NCBI RefSeq assembly: GCF_003545875.1 | Contig: NZ_QHCS01000001.1 | Location: forward strand, 310,001 to 374,000 | From: Leptospira stimsonii | GTDB taxonomy: Bacteria > Spirochaetota > Leptospiria > Leptospirales > Leptospiraceae | Reading direction: 5' to 3' | DNA length: 64,000 nucleotides | Part shown: positions 24,682 to 33,662 of the stretch, in pieces | Layout of the letters: each line of letters begins with the position of its first letter | How positions within the stretch are numbered: position 1 is the first letter of the stretch | Position numbers and translations under genes: made by a program | Notes under the pieces: generated by a model | Database searches by the model: none | What the model saw: only the letters and a program-made list of their open reading frames with translations | Told to the model about the DNA's origin: nothing

Positions 24682-25204
24682 TACCACCGATTGGTATGCG
24701 TTGTATACCAATCCAAGAGCCGAAAAAAAGCTCAAAAAACTTTTTCAAGAACGAAAGATCGAATGTTTCCTTCCTTTGCTTTCAAAAAGAAAAAAGTGGT
24801 CCGATCGTTGGAAAGTCGTAGAAGAACCGATGTATCCTTCCTATATTTTCGTAAAGATTTCCTTTTCCGAAGAGCGAATCAAAGTTCTTCAGTTGCCCGG
24901 TGCGCATCATTTCGTTTTTTATGCGGGAAAACCATATGTAATTCCCGAAGAAGATATCAAGCTTGTGCGTACTTTTTTGGAATCCTTTCCTGACAAAATC
25001 CAAGTCGAGATGCAAGAGAAACTTTCTCCGGGTAAAAAAGTCTTAATCAAAGAAGGCCCGTTCACCGGCTATCACGCAGAAATCATTCAAAGAAAAAACC
25101 AAGAGCAAATTATAGTCAAATTCCCCGGAATGAATTTAATGACTTCAGTGACTCTGGATATAGATAAGTTAAGGCTGGAGGAAAACCTTGGATCCAATTT
25201 TTGA
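24665..25204 (+). CDS. NusG-paralog transcription elongation factor (UpxY/LoaP/RfaH type)
   Basis: 179 residues. The N-terminal NGN domain begins with the family signature WYALYTNPRAEKKLKKLF and continues through FLPLLSKRKKWSDRWKVVEEPMYPSYIFVKI (about 8-60). A KOW motif lies near the C-terminus: GKKVLIKEGPFTGYHAEII. Housekeeping nusG is normally in a secE-nusG-rplK cluster; here it overlaps a TonB-like gene and kdsD, so this is probably a specialised paralog. Such proteins bind RNA polymerase and suppress pausing or termination in long surface-polysaccharide operons. The target is not identifiable here. ATG 24665 lies inside the preceding gene, so translation is coupled. Confidence 0.85.
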   Translation: MIKNSDTTDWYALYTNPRAEKKLKKLFQERKIECFLPLLSKRKKWSDRWKVVEEPMYPSYIFVKISFSEERIKVLQLPGAHHFVFYAGKPYVIPEEDIKLVRTFLESFPDKIQVEMQEKLSPGKKVLIKEGPFTGYHAEIIQRKNQEQIIVKFPGMNLMTSVTLDIDKLRLEENLGSNF

Positions 25205-26156
25205 AAAAATTACCAAAGCAATCGATACAGAGATAGAATCCATTTTGTATTTCAGAAAAAATCTGGATCCATCGATCAAGGAAGCGATCGAACTCATTCT
25301 TCAATCAAAAGGAAAGTTAATCGTAATCGGAGTCGGTAAATCCGGAGACGTCGGTAAAAAAATTTCGTCCACGTTGTCTTCTACCGGCACACCGTCCGTC
25401 TTTCTCCATCCGGCGGACGCCGCTCATGGAGACGCAGGTATCATCGCGAGTGAGGACGTGGTCATCGCAATCGGTAAATCCGGTGAAAGTGAAGAACTTC
25501 TCAACCTAATTCCAACGATAAAAAACATCGGTGCAAAGTTGATCGCAATGACTGCAAACGAAGAATCCAGATTGGCGAAAGAATCGGATGTCGTTTTATT
25601 AACTCCCGTTCTAAAAGAAGCCTGTCCTCTTGAACTGGCTCCAACTTCCAGTACTACGATTGCGCTCATCTTAGGCGATGCCATTGCGATGTGTCTTATG
25701 GAATTAAAGGATTTTAAGAAGGAAGACTTTGCACTTTATCACCCGGCCGGAAGATTGGGAAAACGCCTTAGCCTCAAAATAGACGACGTTATGCGCCGCG
25801 ATAAGGATTTGGCGACAATTTCTCCCGATTCTAATCTAGAACGGATATTAACCGAGATTACGGTTAAAAGACAAGGAGCAACGGGGGTTACCGATGAGAA
25901 CGGTGTGCTTCTTGGAATCATTACAGATTTCGATATTCGCAAAAAGTTAAAGGATGGCGGATTGGATTCTTCCATCACAGCAAAAGAACTGATGAATTCG
26001 AATCCGATCTTTTTTAAGTCCGGCGAAAACGCATACGAAATTCTTAAACAAATGGAATCGAGACCGAATCCGATTTCCGTCGCACCGATCATCGATGAAA
26101 AAAGGGTATTGATCGGAATCGTATCGATTCATGATCTCTTGCAAAGGGGTCTTTGA
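25188..26156 (+). CDS. kdsD: Arabinose-5-phosphate isomerase (KpsF/GutQ family)
   Basis: Interconverts ribulose-5-phosphate and arabinose-5-phosphate, the first step to KDO for lipopolysaccharide. 322 residues: an N-terminal SIS domain (about 40-180) with VIGVGKSGDVGKKISSTLSS, HPADAAHGDAG, IGKSGESEELL and LAPTSSTT, then two CBS domains (about 205-320). The TTG start has an excellent GGAGG site six bases upstream and overlaps the NusG paralog by 17 bases. The LPS link fits the idea that the NusG paralog acts on surface-polysaccharide transcription. Confidence 0.95.
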   Translation: MDPIFEKITKAIDTEIESILYFRKNLDPSIKEAIELILQSKGKLIVIGVGKSGDVGKKISSTLSSTGTPSVFLHPADAAHGDAGIIASEDVVIAIGKSGESEELLNLIPTIKNIGAKLIAMTANEESRLAKESDVVLLTPVLKEACPLELAPTSSTTIALILGDAIAMCLMELKDFKKEDFALYHPAGRLGKRLSLKIDDVMRRDKDLATISPDSNLERILTEITVKRQGATGVTDENGVLLGIITDFDIRKKLKDGGLDSSITAKELMNSNPIFFKSGENAYEILKQMESRPNPISVAPIIDEKRVLIGIVSIHDLLQRGL

Positions 26157-26162
26157 GTCCGA

Positions 26163-26870
26163 ATGAAAAGAGAATTTCAAATCGTTTTAACGGTTAGCGA
26201 AGAAGAATTTTTTCTCTTAAATGAACATCCCCATTGTGATTGGATTGAAATACGCCTCGATCTTTTTACAAAAGAGGGCTTAAGTGAAAAACTGACTACT
26301 CAGATCAACCGTTTGAATGCGAAGTGCATCTTTACGTTTAGGCAAGCCGGAGACACGGATCAAAAAAATAAATCGAATCCATCGGAAATTGATTTTCAAG
26401 AGATATCGAATCAACTTCAAGTTCAAGATCACTATTTAGATTTGGAATTAAACCGGCCCAACGAGTTATTCGATGCTTATGCAAACAAAGGTTTCGGTTT
26501 GATTCGGTCCGTTCATAAATTCGACGGAATTTTAACGGAGAAGGAAATTAGAGATTGGATTCAAAAGGATTCTTACCGAAATCAAACGCAAAAGGTTGAA
26601 AGGCATCTTCCATTTATCTATAAATTTGCGGTTTTTCCAAAGTCGGTAAAAGAATTGGCTGAATTCCTTTCTTCCTTTCGTAACGTCTCAAATGAATATA
26701 AGAGAAACTATGTTCACCTAACGGGAATTTGTATGGGAACGATAGGAATACTTTCGAGAATCTACCCGGAATCCTTCGGTTCCGCATTTACTTATTGTTG
26801 TTTGGAAGAGCCTAAGGCGCCGGGACAGGTGGACCTCAATTCGTTGTTTCAACTTAGAAACGAAAAATAA
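26163..26870 (+). CDS. aroD: Type I 3-dehydroquinate dehydratase
   Basis: Third step of the shikimate pathway, through a Schiff base. 235 residues form a TIM barrel with the family landmarks DWIEIRLDLF (substrate-binding Glu and Arg), FTFRQAGD, the catalytic His in LIRSVHKFDG and the Schiff-base Lys in FIYKFAVFPKS. Late in the chain is GTIGILSRIYPESFGSAFTY, the substrate loop. It begins six bases after the kdsD stop and completes the four-gene operon. Chorismate-derived metabolism has no obvious tie to kdsD beyond shared transcription. Confidence 0.93.
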   Translation: MKREFQIVLTVSEEEFFLLNEHPHCDWIEIRLDLFTKEGLSEKLTTQINRLNAKCIFTFRQAGDTDQKNKSNPSEIDFQEISNQLQVQDHYLDLELNRPNELFDAYANKGFGLIRSVHKFDGILTEKEIRDWIQKDSYRNQTQKVERHLPFIYKFAVFPKSVKELAEFLSSFRNVSNEYKRNYVHLTGICMGTIGILSRIYPESFGSAFTYCCLEEPKAPGQVDLNSLFQLRNEK

Positions 26871-26875
26871 TTTTT

Positions 26876-28381
26876 TTAGGTTTTATCAAGAGCTTGAGAA
26901 TCGAGATTTTTATCTTTTTCGGAACCTTTCGATTCTAAGAATTTCTTAAAAGAAGATTTTTCCTTAAAGCGATCAAACTCTTTTTCTTCGGCCGCCGCGG
27001 CCCAAATCGAGGGTTTCATATTCGCCGCGAGACGGATGTATTCCATCGTCCTTTCGAGATCGTCTTTGTTCGCATAACATTTGGCTAAAAGATAGTAAGC
27101 CCCGGAAGAACCTCCGACCTTTTCCAACATTAAGATCGCTTGATCGATTTTTCCGGTATAGAAATAAGCCTTACCAAGGTAAAAACGGTATTCTCTTTCT
27201 TCCTCTTCCGAAGATTGAACGGAATGAAAGTATCGTAAGGCTTTATCGTATTCGCCGTGATTCGTATAATAGCGAGCAAGTTTTAAAATTCCGTCATTAT
27301 AAACGTCGGGTAGATTCTTAAATTCTGGATTATCTTTCTCCAACTTGGATGCAATCTCTTTAAGAATCGTATAACCTTCGGTCTCTTCCTTGTTTTGTAT
27401 CTTGCAGAGGGCTAAATACATTCGAATCTCGTGAGTTCTTTCTCCGAATTCCAAAGCCCTTTCAGCGGTTTTGATCGAATTCTCACAGTCCTTAACTTCG
27501 TATTTTAATTTTGTTAAACCGATCAAAGGTTGAACGGTGGCATTTGCAGAATATGATTTTCGATAATATTTCGCGGCTTCTTCATAACGTTTCATTTTAT
27601 GATAGGCAACTGCTTGGTTTAAGTTTGCGTAATAGAGCATCTTGGAATTTCCGGAATCGATTTTACTTTCAAGTTTGTCCAAAACTTGAAGCGCTTCCGA
27701 ATACTTCCCATTTCGAATCAAAGTTACGCCGTACTTATATAAGTAATCCTGCTTTTCAGAATGATCTTTGACTAACCCCTCTAAAAGAGATTCCGCCTTT
27801 TGGAAATCCTTACGATTGGAATAGATTAAAGAAAGATTCCATCGCGCGGTTTCATTCTCCGGTTCTTTGGTAAGAATTTTTTGGTAGTCTTCTTCCGAAT
27901 TTGGACCAGAAGATTCGACTTCTTCGGTGTGATGGCGCTTCGGCTTACTGTGGACGACGTGTCCGGAAGAAAGTCTTTCTTCCGCCATCGTTCGAATCTT
28001 TTGAATATGAGTCAAATCCGGATCGATTCTTAAAACACGATTCGAGTAGGCGATTACCTCTTGATAATCTCTCTGGTAATTGTAATAGAGAATTATCTTT
28101 TGATAACAGTTGACGAGATCTTTTTTAGGAAGATTGAGACTTACTGCCTTCTTAAAACTTTGAATCGACTTCGGGTAATCTCTTCGATACTCATAAATAT
28201 AACCCATATACATCCAGGCTTCGCCGGAAGAAGGGTTCCCATTGTTGAACTTTTGAAATTCGTCGATCGCTTTGGCAAAATCCTTTCTTGCGTACGCTTT
28301 CTTTCCTTCTTTCAAATCCGCAAAAAGCGGACCTGAAACAAAGCTAATAAGAATAGAAAGAAGGAGAATCCGGAAGCCCAT
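26876..28381 (-). CDS. Exported TPR-repeat protein
   Basis: 501 residues. A signal peptide (cleavage near GPLFA, about residue 22) precedes around nine or ten tetratricopeptide repeats, such as AIDEFQKFNNGNPSSGEAWM, SIQSFKKAVSLNLPKKDLVN and KAESLLEGLVKDHSEKQDYL. A His-rich/charged break (KPKRHHTEEVES) near residue 150 separates two repeat blocks. Probably a periplasmic scaffold. It is convergent with aroD, with only five bases between the stops, and lies 63 bases downstream of the GMC oxidoreductase in the same direction. Partner unknown. Confidence 0.83.
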   Translation of the reverse strand: MGFRILLLSILISFVSGPLFADLKEGKKAYARKDFAKAIDEFQKFNNGNPSSGEAWMYMGYIYEYRRDYPKSIQSFKKAVSLNLPKKDLVNCYQKIILYYNYQRDYQEVIAYSNRVLRIDPDLTHIQKIRTMAEERLSSGHVVHSKPKRHHTEEVESSGPNSEEDYQKILTKEPENETARWNLSLIYSNRKDFQKAESLLEGLVKDHSEKQDYLYKYGVTLIRNGKYSEALQVLDKLESKIDSGNSKMLYYANLNQAVAYHKMKRYEEAAKYYRKSYSANATVQPLIGLTKLKYEVKDCENSIKTAERALEFGERTHEIRMYLALCKIQNKEETEGYTILKEIASKLEKDNPEFKNLPDVYNDGILKLARYYTNHGEYDKALRYFHSVQSSEEEEREYRFYLGKAYFYTGKIDQAILMLEKVGGSSGAYYLLAKCYANKDDLERTMEYIRLAANMKPSIWAAAAEEKEFDRFKEKSSFKKFLESKGSEKDKNLDSQALDKT

Positions 28382-28444
28382 AGGACCAGTTTCAGAGAGG
28401 AAGTCTTTTTTAAAAGTGAATTTGCGACCCCTCTCCGCCCCGGT

Positions 28445-30061
28445 TTATAATAAATTTCCTAATTTTTCCTGCTTTTTGGACGCAAGCGCCTCAGATGCCC
28501 GCAAAGCAAAACTCATCGTCGTAATCTGCGGATTTACGGAAAGTCCGGTTGGGTAGACGGAAGCATCGATCACAAAAATATTTTTGTGACCATACAATTC
28601 CAGGCTCGGATCTACGGCCCCTTTTTCCGGAGAATCCGCCGCCTGAATCGATCCATGAGGGTGCGCCGAGCCGACAAGCAAATTTCCTGGGTTGAATTTC
28701 TTTTCCAAAACCCAGTCAAAGTTTGTATTCTTATCTACCTTAACTGGTTCTTGCATATCCGGGAATGGGAAAATCAATTCTTTGGCGCCCGCCGCGGCTT
28801 GTACTTCAGCAAGCATTTTCAATCCGCGGAGCATATTCTTCCCGTCTCCAGGCGTAAGTTCGAAATAAACTTTTCTAGAACCTAACGTCCATTTTACGGA
28901 AGCATTCGCTTCCCCGTCGGCACCGTCTCTAACAAGTACGATTCCTGCGCTCATGTTCGGATATTTGGAAATCATTTCGAATTGTTTCGGGCCGTAGAAT
29001 GGAATCAAAGAAGCAGTCAATGTAGGACGAAAAGGAGCCACTTCTAACCAAAAGCCGTATCCCGTGTTCTCTTGATTATGACCGTCTTTGATCACGGCGG
29101 ATTGAGGCGGACCTGAAAACATATTAATTTTCTCGTCAAAGATCGCAAAGATAGAACAAGTAGGATGAACTTTCAAATTTCTTCCTACCCAATCATTTCC
29201 TAAACCGGATCGTTGCAAAAGAGCTGGTCCTTCGATCGCGCCGGCGCTAACGATAACCACGGGCGCGGAGATTTTGATTTTTTGAATCACCTGATCCGGT
29301 GCTTTTTCATACGCATCGGGTGTAAACTCGGCAACCACAACTTTCATTGGTCCGTCGTGAATGACTTTTGCTTTCATATTTGCGATAACTGTAGCACCAG
29401 CTTCGATCGCATCCGGAATATAAGTCAGAAACATGGATTGTTTCGCATTGATCGGACATCCCAATCCGCATCTTCCTAAACCGATACAACCTCTGTTGTT
29501 ATTGTTCAATACCTCAGGATGAAGGCCCAACGCTTTACCGCCCTTCATCAAAGTATTGTTATTCGGATTGATCAAATTTTCAGGCACCGGATGTACGCCC
29601 AGTCGTTCATGAACGGAAGATACATACGGATCCATATTTTGTCTGGAGTAACCCTTCAAACCGAATCTTCGGTCCCATTCTGCGGTTACGTAATCGGGAG
29701 GATATAAAGAAGTCTGCCAATTGACGGTTGTAGAACCTCCTACCGTTCTTCCTTGAAGAATACTCAGAGTCTGTTCTTCCGTCACTATAAAGCCTGCGTC
29801 TCTATAAAGTCTCGCGGATGAAAGGAACTCTTCACTCGTAAATTGCGCGGGAGTAAAATAAGAACCCTCTTCGATCAAAACGACTTTCCAACCCTTCTTT
29901 GCAAGTGTTGCCGCCGCGACCGCACCACCGGCGCCGGATCCGATAACAACGGCTTCGGCTTTTAATTCCCAAATTCCGTCTTTGATATTTTCCTTTTCAA
30001 TGATTTCTTTGTGTTTCTTCGGAGTTATGATCTTGTCGTTTGCCGCTGGAATTCCGCTCAT
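28445..30061 (-). CDS. GMC-family FAD oxidoreductase, cholesterol/long-chain alcohol oxidase-like
   Basis: 538 residues. The FAD-binding motif is VIGSGAGGAVAAATLAKKG (about 38-56), with GRTVGGSTTVNWQTSLYPP as the GMC signature. A cysteine-rich stretch CIGLGRCGLGCPINAKQS (about 192-209), typical of long-chain alcohol-oxidase-like members, follows. The catalytic C-terminal part has SAHPHGSIQAADS and YPTGLSVNPQITTM with the active-site His and Asn. No signal peptide is seen. The preceding gene, two bases upstream, encodes a lipoprotein resembling gluconate 2-dehydrogenase subunit 3, so the pair probably forms a membrane-linked dehydrogenase. Substrate unknown; a fatty alcohol or sterol is a guess in line with the lipid diet of Leptospira. 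Confidence 0.88.
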   Translation of the reverse strand: MSGIPAANDKIITPKKHKEIIEKENIKDGIWELKAEAVVIGSGAGGAVAAATLAKKGWKVVLIEEGSYFTPAQFTSEEFLSSARLYRDAGFIVTEEQTLSILQGRTVGGSTTVNWQTSLYPPDYVTAEWDRRFGLKGYSRQNMDPYVSSVHERLGVHPVPENLINPNNNTLMKGGKALGLHPEVLNNNNRGCIGLGRCGLGCPINAKQSMFLTYIPDAIEAGATVIANMKAKVIHDGPMKVVVAEFTPDAYEKAPDQVIQKIKISAPVVIVSAGAIEGPALLQRSGLGNDWVGRNLKVHPTCSIFAIFDEKINMFSGPPQSAVIKDGHNQENTGYGFWLEVAPFRPTLTASLIPFYGPKQFEMISKYPNMSAGIVLVRDGADGEANASVKWTLGSRKVYFELTPGDGKNMLRGLKMLAEVQAAAGAKELIFPFPDMQEPVKVDKNTNFDWVLEKKFNPGNLLVGSAHPHGSIQAADSPEKGAVDPSLELYGHKNIFVIDASVYPTGLSVNPQITTMSFALRASEALASKKQEKLGNLL

Positions 30062-30063
30062 CG

Positions 30064-30570
30064 TTACGCCTCATATCCTGCTAATTTTTGGATTCGTTTG
30101 TCTTTTGAAACGAGGAAGAATGCGATTTGTCGCATGATAGAATATGCTCCGCGTTTGAGATTCAGAGAAGAATTTTTCCAAGACAAAAGACGCTTTTCTC
30201 TTTCTTCTACGTTCAATGCGATCATCGGCGTGAATGAAAAATCAAGAGCTAAGGATGCGAGTCTGGAGGCCGGAATTAGACCCAAGAGAAGAAGAACATC
30301 TTCCGTATCAATCGGAGTAGGGTGGCCGTAAATGTAATCATCCATAGCGACGCCCAAATCAAAATCAGAGATCGGATTCCCTTGAAGAAAAACTTCTCCG
30401 AGCGATTTAAAGGAAAGATACTGATCTTCTTTTAAACCGCGTAGACGAGGAATCGATCCCGTAGAACACGCGCTCAATCCCGGAAGAACAAAGGCAGTGA
30501 TCGCCAAAAATTTCAGACTTAATTTTAGAAACCGACTCCTAGGAATCGGTTCTTGTAGAAACTTCTCCAA
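30064..30570 (-). CDS. Lipoprotein resembling gluconate 2-dehydrogenase subunit 3
   Basis: About 168 residues. A TTG at 30570 has a well-spaced GGAGG site; a GTG two codons earlier (30576) abuts that site and is less likely. An N-terminal basic and hydrophobic region (RSRFLKLSL, then FVLPGLSAC) is a lipoprotein signal, with a Tat-like pattern lacking the twin arginines. The remainder is helical with charged patches, as in the small subunit that escorts GMC dehydrogenases. It is transcribed immediately before the GMC gene. Inferred role: membrane anchor and export partner of the large subunit. Confidence 0.72.
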   Translation of the reverse strand: MEKFLQEPIPRSRFLKLSLKFLAITAFVLPGLSACSTGSIPRLRGLKEDQYLSFKSLGEVFLQGNPISDFDLGVAMDDYIYGHPTPIDTEDVLLLLGLIPASRLASLALDFSFTPMIALNVEEREKRLLSWKNSSLNLKRGAYSIMRQIAFFLVSKDKRIQKLAGYEA

Positions 30571-30711
30571 GTTCACCTCCCGTACGCGAAACTGCGTTAC
30601 GGTTTTATATATAACAAATCGTATGAGAGACGCGAAAAACGTTCCGTTCGTGACGAATTTTGTTTAAAAGCGCTCCCGATCCGCAGTGATACAGGAGATA
30701 AAAGAACTTGT

Positions 30712-32976
30712 CTATAATTTCTTCTGGAATTTCTTCATTTTCACGAAGATCTTAATCTCTTCATAGTCGATGCGATCCAATTCCACTTCTACTTTATCTC
30801 CGAGAGTATAAATCTTGGTAAACTTCTTAGAATAGAAGGAAAAATCGGTATCCATTCGAATCTCACCCTCGTCCGTAAATTCCGAAGAAAGTAAACAAGC
30901 GTCGACCATTGGATTTTCCAAATCCACAAAAACGACGAACGGTTTACAACCTGTAATTGTGGCGGAGAATTCTTTGATTCCGGTTTTTTCCAGATAACGA
31001 CAAGCCTTAAGTTTGTAATAGTCTCTTTCCGAATCCGTGGCCTTTCGTTCTTGGTGAGAACAGTGAAGTCCCGCGGTGATCATATCATCCGGAGTATACA
31101 GCGGTTTTTTCCCGATTAAAATGTTCTGCAAAACACGGTGACAGATAAGGTCCGGATATCTTCGTATCGGAGAAGTGAAATGACAATAGTCTTCAAAACC
31201 CAAACCCCAATGCCCTAAATGCTCTCCGGAGTAATAAGCCTGCATGAACGTTCTAAGTAAGAACATGTTAAACAATCTTTCCGCGGACTTACCTTCCAAA
31301 TCTTTTAGAACGGCACTGATGGATTTATAGCTCGAATCTTTCAGCAGGGTTTTAACTCCATTCAATTTTAAGAATGCGTTGAGAGATTCGATTTTTTCGT
31401 CGTCCATCGGTTCGTGAACGCGGTATAAAGTCGGTTGTTTCTTTTTTCGAATGAATTCCGCGACTTTGATATTTGCGGAAAGCATAAACTCTTCTATAAG
31501 AATGTGTGCTTGAAGTCGATCTTGCACCGCAATTTCGATTACGTTGTGTTCGGAATCCGTTACAACTTTATTCTCTTTTAGATTTAGGTCGACTCTACCG
31601 TTTGCGACTCTCTGTGCTCGAAGAACTTTTGCAAATTCGTTCATGCGGTAGATCCAATTTTTTGTATCGCCGGAAAGGATTTCGGATTCGGCCCGATTGT
31701 ACGTATAACGTTCCGCGACCTTGATTACGCTTTTGTAAAATTTTGCGTTCGTGATCTTACCCTTCCAATCCGCTTCCATTTCAACGGTAAAGGCCAATCG
31801 ATTCTTGCCCGCTACCAAGGAACAAAGATTTTCGGAGAGTTCCGGAGGCAACATTGGGACAACTCTACTTCCTAGATAAACCGAAGTCGCACGATTGTAA
31901 GCTTCCTCGTCCAGCTCCGTCCCCAATCTTACATAATGTGAAACGTCCGCTATATGAACGTAAAAACGAATCTTATTCTTTTCTTCGATAAAGCTGATCG
32001 CGTCGTCAAAGTCTTTGGAATATTCACCGTCGATGGTAATACATTTTAATTCTCGAAGATCGACCCTGGATTTCCAATCGTCCACATTGCTTTCATCCAC
32101 CTCTTCTGGAAGTTCGAGAGTGATATTTTCAGGATAAAGAATGCTGTAATTGTATTTCATAAGCATTCTCATCAAATCCAAATCTTCCTTTGTGTCCGAT
32201 TCAAATCGTAGAAACTGGACTTCGTAGAGATTCCGTTCGTGTTCTGTTTCTTCTTTTAACTTAACGATCAGAACGTCGCCCGATTTAATTTCATCCTGAA
32301 GGTCGGTAAGAATCGTCTTTCGGAGAAGATACCCTTCTTTTTCTTCGCCGTCGATATCCAGTAGTTTTCCAAAGATAAACTTGGGATCTTTCTCGGTGAT
32401 GATCATTCGATAGAGATCGCGACCTCTTCTTAGTATCTCCGAGACTTCGCCTTCGAGTCGGCCTTTCTTACCGATTCCATAAGGCTCGACTTCTACAAGG
32501 TCGCCTTGAATCGCAGATTGTGTGTATTGACCGGGAACAAAAATCTCCATTCCCGAAGCCAATTTTACAAAACCGTCTCCGCGTTTACTGATCGAAATGG
32601 TTCCTTGCAGTTTTTGATTAGAGTTGACGATGATATTCTTTTTTTCTAATTCAATCAATCCTTCCGTTTCCAAAAGCTGGAGGGCTTCCAGGATCTCTCT
32701 TTCCCTTTCTTGGATTTGCCACTTTTCTCTTTTTTTTCCATAAGAATTTTGATTGTCGTCTCTGAGAATTTTAGCCGTTAAATCCTTATATAAAATCACA
32801 GAGCCCGCTCTGGATTGAAGGTACTTAAGAATTTTCTTACCGACTTCGTTTTCTCTATAACCGTCCGATCTGCCGGAAGATCTTTCTTTTTTCGGTCTTT
32901 CGGATTTTGAGAAGGTTTTCTTTTTCGGTTGAGGAGTTGTCCTCTTATGATTTGTTTGCTTTTTCTTTTTAGTCAT
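30712..32976 (-). CDS. rnr: Ribonuclease R
   Basis: A processive 3'-5' exoribonuclease that degrades structured RNA. 754 residues: a Lys/Arg-rich N-terminal tail, a winged-helix domain (about 45-110), cold-shock OB domains (about 125-260), the RNB catalytic domain (about 310-650) and a C-terminal S1 domain. The metal-binding pattern D-x5-D-x-DD is seen in IDGEYSKDFDDAISF. The GHWGLGFEDYCHFTSPIRRYPDLICHR block is the canonical RNB C-terminal motif. It begins six bases after the tsaB stop, as the last gene of the hslO-tsaE-tsaB-rnr operon. Confidence 0.95.
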   Translation of the reverse strand: MTKKKKQTNHKRTTPQPKKKTFSKSERPKKERSSGRSDGYRENEVGKKILKYLQSRAGSVILYKDLTAKILRDDNQNSYGKKREKWQIQEREREILEALQLLETEGLIELEKKNIIVNSNQKLQGTISISKRGDGFVKLASGMEIFVPGQYTQSAIQGDLVEVEPYGIGKKGRLEGEVSEILRRGRDLYRMIITEKDPKFIFGKLLDIDGEEKEGYLLRKTILTDLQDEIKSGDVLIVKLKEETEHERNLYEVQFLRFESDTKEDLDLMRMLMKYNYSILYPENITLELPEEVDESNVDDWKSRVDLRELKCITIDGEYSKDFDDAISFIEEKNKIRFYVHIADVSHYVRLGTELDEEAYNRATSVYLGSRVVPMLPPELSENLCSLVAGKNRLAFTVEMEADWKGKITNAKFYKSVIKVAERYTYNRAESEILSGDTKNWIYRMNEFAKVLRAQRVANGRVDLNLKENKVVTDSEHNVIEIAVQDRLQAHILIEEFMLSANIKVAEFIRKKKQPTLYRVHEPMDDEKIESLNAFLKLNGVKTLLKDSSYKSISAVLKDLEGKSAERLFNMFLLRTFMQAYYSGEHLGHWGLGFEDYCHFTSPIRRYPDLICHRVLQNILIGKKPLYTPDDMITAGLHCSHQERKATDSERDYYKLKACRYLEKTGIKEFSATITGCKPFVVFVDLENPMVDACLLSSEFTDEGEIRMDTDFSFYSKKFTKIYTLGDKVEVELDRIDYEEIKIFVKMKKFQKKL

Positions 32977-32981
32977 AATAA

Positions 32982-33662
32982 CTATACCGTCGACTTTTCA
33001 TCGACATAGGTTCCGCGTACGTAGTTGGGAACGAGTTTCCAATAAGGATATCGATCGGGAAATCTCAGCGCTTCAACAATCTGATCTTTTTCTTGATTCA
33101 AAATCGCAGAGGCGGAAGGTAAATTTTCTAAAATCGGAATTCCCGCATAGAATTCAGGGTTGTCCGAATATTTTTGAGAGGTTAAAAAAGCTTGTACCCG
33201 ATCTTCCGGAATTCTTTCCATTATATCATCGGGTTTAATATCGATGGAACCGAAAAAACCTCTTCGATCTTCCATCGCGAAATAAATTTTTTTCTGTTTT
33301 GCTTCGATCCCTACAAGAACCGGATCCCCAACTTCTTGAAAATAAAATGAAGTGTAAACCCTCAAGCTGTCCAATCCGATTGCAGGGATTTTCCAAAGTT
33401 GCGCCAAGTTTCGTGCGGTGGCTACGGCAATTCGAAGACCTGTAAATGATCCCGGCCCAAGTGCACAGACCATTAGATCCGGAGAATTCCATTTCGATTG
33501 TCCGAGAACATTCTGAAGTTCTTGAACGAGAACCTTCGACGATTCCCTCGGATGAATTCCCGAATAGGAAGAGACAACCTCTAGGTCGCCTTGATCGGTA
33601 AGAAGGAAAGATTCGACCAAGACCCATTGGTTCGTTGCATCAAAGAATAGGATTCTTTTCAT
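32982..33662 (-). CDS. tsaB: tRNA threonylcarbamoyladenosine biosynthesis protein TsaB
   Basis: Partner of TsaD in making the t6A37 modification of ANN-reading tRNAs. 226 residues from ATG 33662, which overlaps the tsaE stop as ATGA; a longer frame to 33689 would lie inside tsaE. The ASKHA-type N-terminus (ILFFDATNQW) and the diagnostic ALGPGSFTGLRIAVATARNLAQ block are present. TsaD itself is not in this window. The operon position next to tsaE supports the assignment. Confidence 0.92.
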   Translation of the reverse strand: MKRILFFDATNQWVLVESFLLTDQGDLEVVSSYSGIHPRESSKVLVQELQNVLGQSKWNSPDLMVCALGPGSFTGLRIAVATARNLAQLWKIPAIGLDSLRVYTSFYFQEVGDPVLVGIEAKQKKIYFAMEDRRGFFGSIDIKPDDIMERIPEDRVQAFLTSQKYSDNPEFYAGIPILENLPSASAILNQEKDQIVEALRFPDRYPYWKLVPNYVRGTYVDEKSTV

